NCBI RefSeq assembly: GCF_009687845.1
Contig: NZ_BLAD01000043.1
Location: 24,683 to 88,682, forward strand
Reading direction: 5' to 3'
DNA length: 64,000 nt
From: Acrocarpospora corrugata
GTDB lineage: Bacteria > Actinomycetota > Actinomycetes > Streptosporangiales > Streptosporangiaceae
Shown: piece by piece, positions 62,841 through 64,000 of the stretch
Layout of the letters: each line of letters opens with the position of its first letter
Position numbering within the stretch: the stretch's first letter is position 1
Made by a program: the position numbers and the translations under genes
Notes under the pieces: generated by a model
Database searches by the model: none
The model's input: the letters and a program-made list of their open reading frames with translations, nothing else
Told to the model about the DNA's origin: nothing

Positions 62841-64000
<1,160 letters not shown>

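Overview
The window is high-GC actinobacterial chromosome. Reasons: very strong third-position GC bias, many GTG starts, abundant ATGA/GTGA stop-start overlaps, DUF397, SARP/BTAD and CitA/CitB-type genes, a KstR2-type steroid catabolic block, and the core order proS - rimP - nusA - ylxR - infB. Gene content would suit a filamentous actinomycete, possibly of the Streptosporangiales; that placement is inference.

Layout. 1-4140: a das-like chitobiose/aminosugar ABC operon on the minus strand (lipoprotein, two permeases, start of a probable GH20 hexosaminidase), divergent from a DasR-like GntR regulator, with a dre-like palindrome between them. 4200-9000: a small lipoprotein, a small protein ending in an amyloid-signalling-like motif, a secreted GH18 chitinase, and a helicase-associated (XPB/Ssl2-type) protein. 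9188-15280: a LuxR-type regulator with two HTH domains, a large protein with a deaminase-like HAE/C-x3-C core and a frameshifted, repeat-containing N-terminal part, and a secreted animal-type haem peroxidase carrying a CBM2. 15380-18290: a decayed island holding a DUF397 pseudogene, remnants of two regulators, a radical SAM/SPASM gene with two compensating indels, and an in-frame thymidylate kinase/EEP nuclease chimera, facing a CYTH gene. 18875-24335: a CitA/CitB-type two-component system divergent from tctCBA. 24381-27294: a PhoD-like phosphodiesterase and a GH3 NagZ-like hexosaminidase.

27273-40605 and 51515-56859 form the metabolic core: orthologues of ipdC, ipdB, ipdA, echA20, several SDRs, fadE30, a flavin reductase, an Ltp2/DUF35 pair, an Rv3565-like aminotransferase, fadD3, an LLM oxidoreductase and a further acyl-CoA dehydrogenase. 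Together they fit degradation of steroid rings C and D through HIP-CoA. Five copies of a 17-bp motif close to ACCAAGCGCTTGCTTGG lie at the starts of these operons, so they look like one TetR/KstR2-type regulon; the regulator itself is not in the window.

Also present: an editing-less threonyl-tRNA synthetase preceded by a 17-codon leader with three consecutive Thr codons and an intrinsic terminator (a probable ribosome-mediated attenuator); a GntR/GNAT/CutC/DUF6986 stretch; a 1313-residue BTAD-nSTAND-WD40 regulator coupled to a ferredoxin-NADP reductase; and, from 57.7 kb, housekeeping translation/transcription genes ending inside infB.

The strongest leads are the deaminase-like protein, the Thr attenuator, the decayed rSAM/TMPK/EEP/CYTH cassette and the amyloid-motif protein. 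No tRNA, rRNA, CRISPR array, insertion sequence or prophage was recognised.
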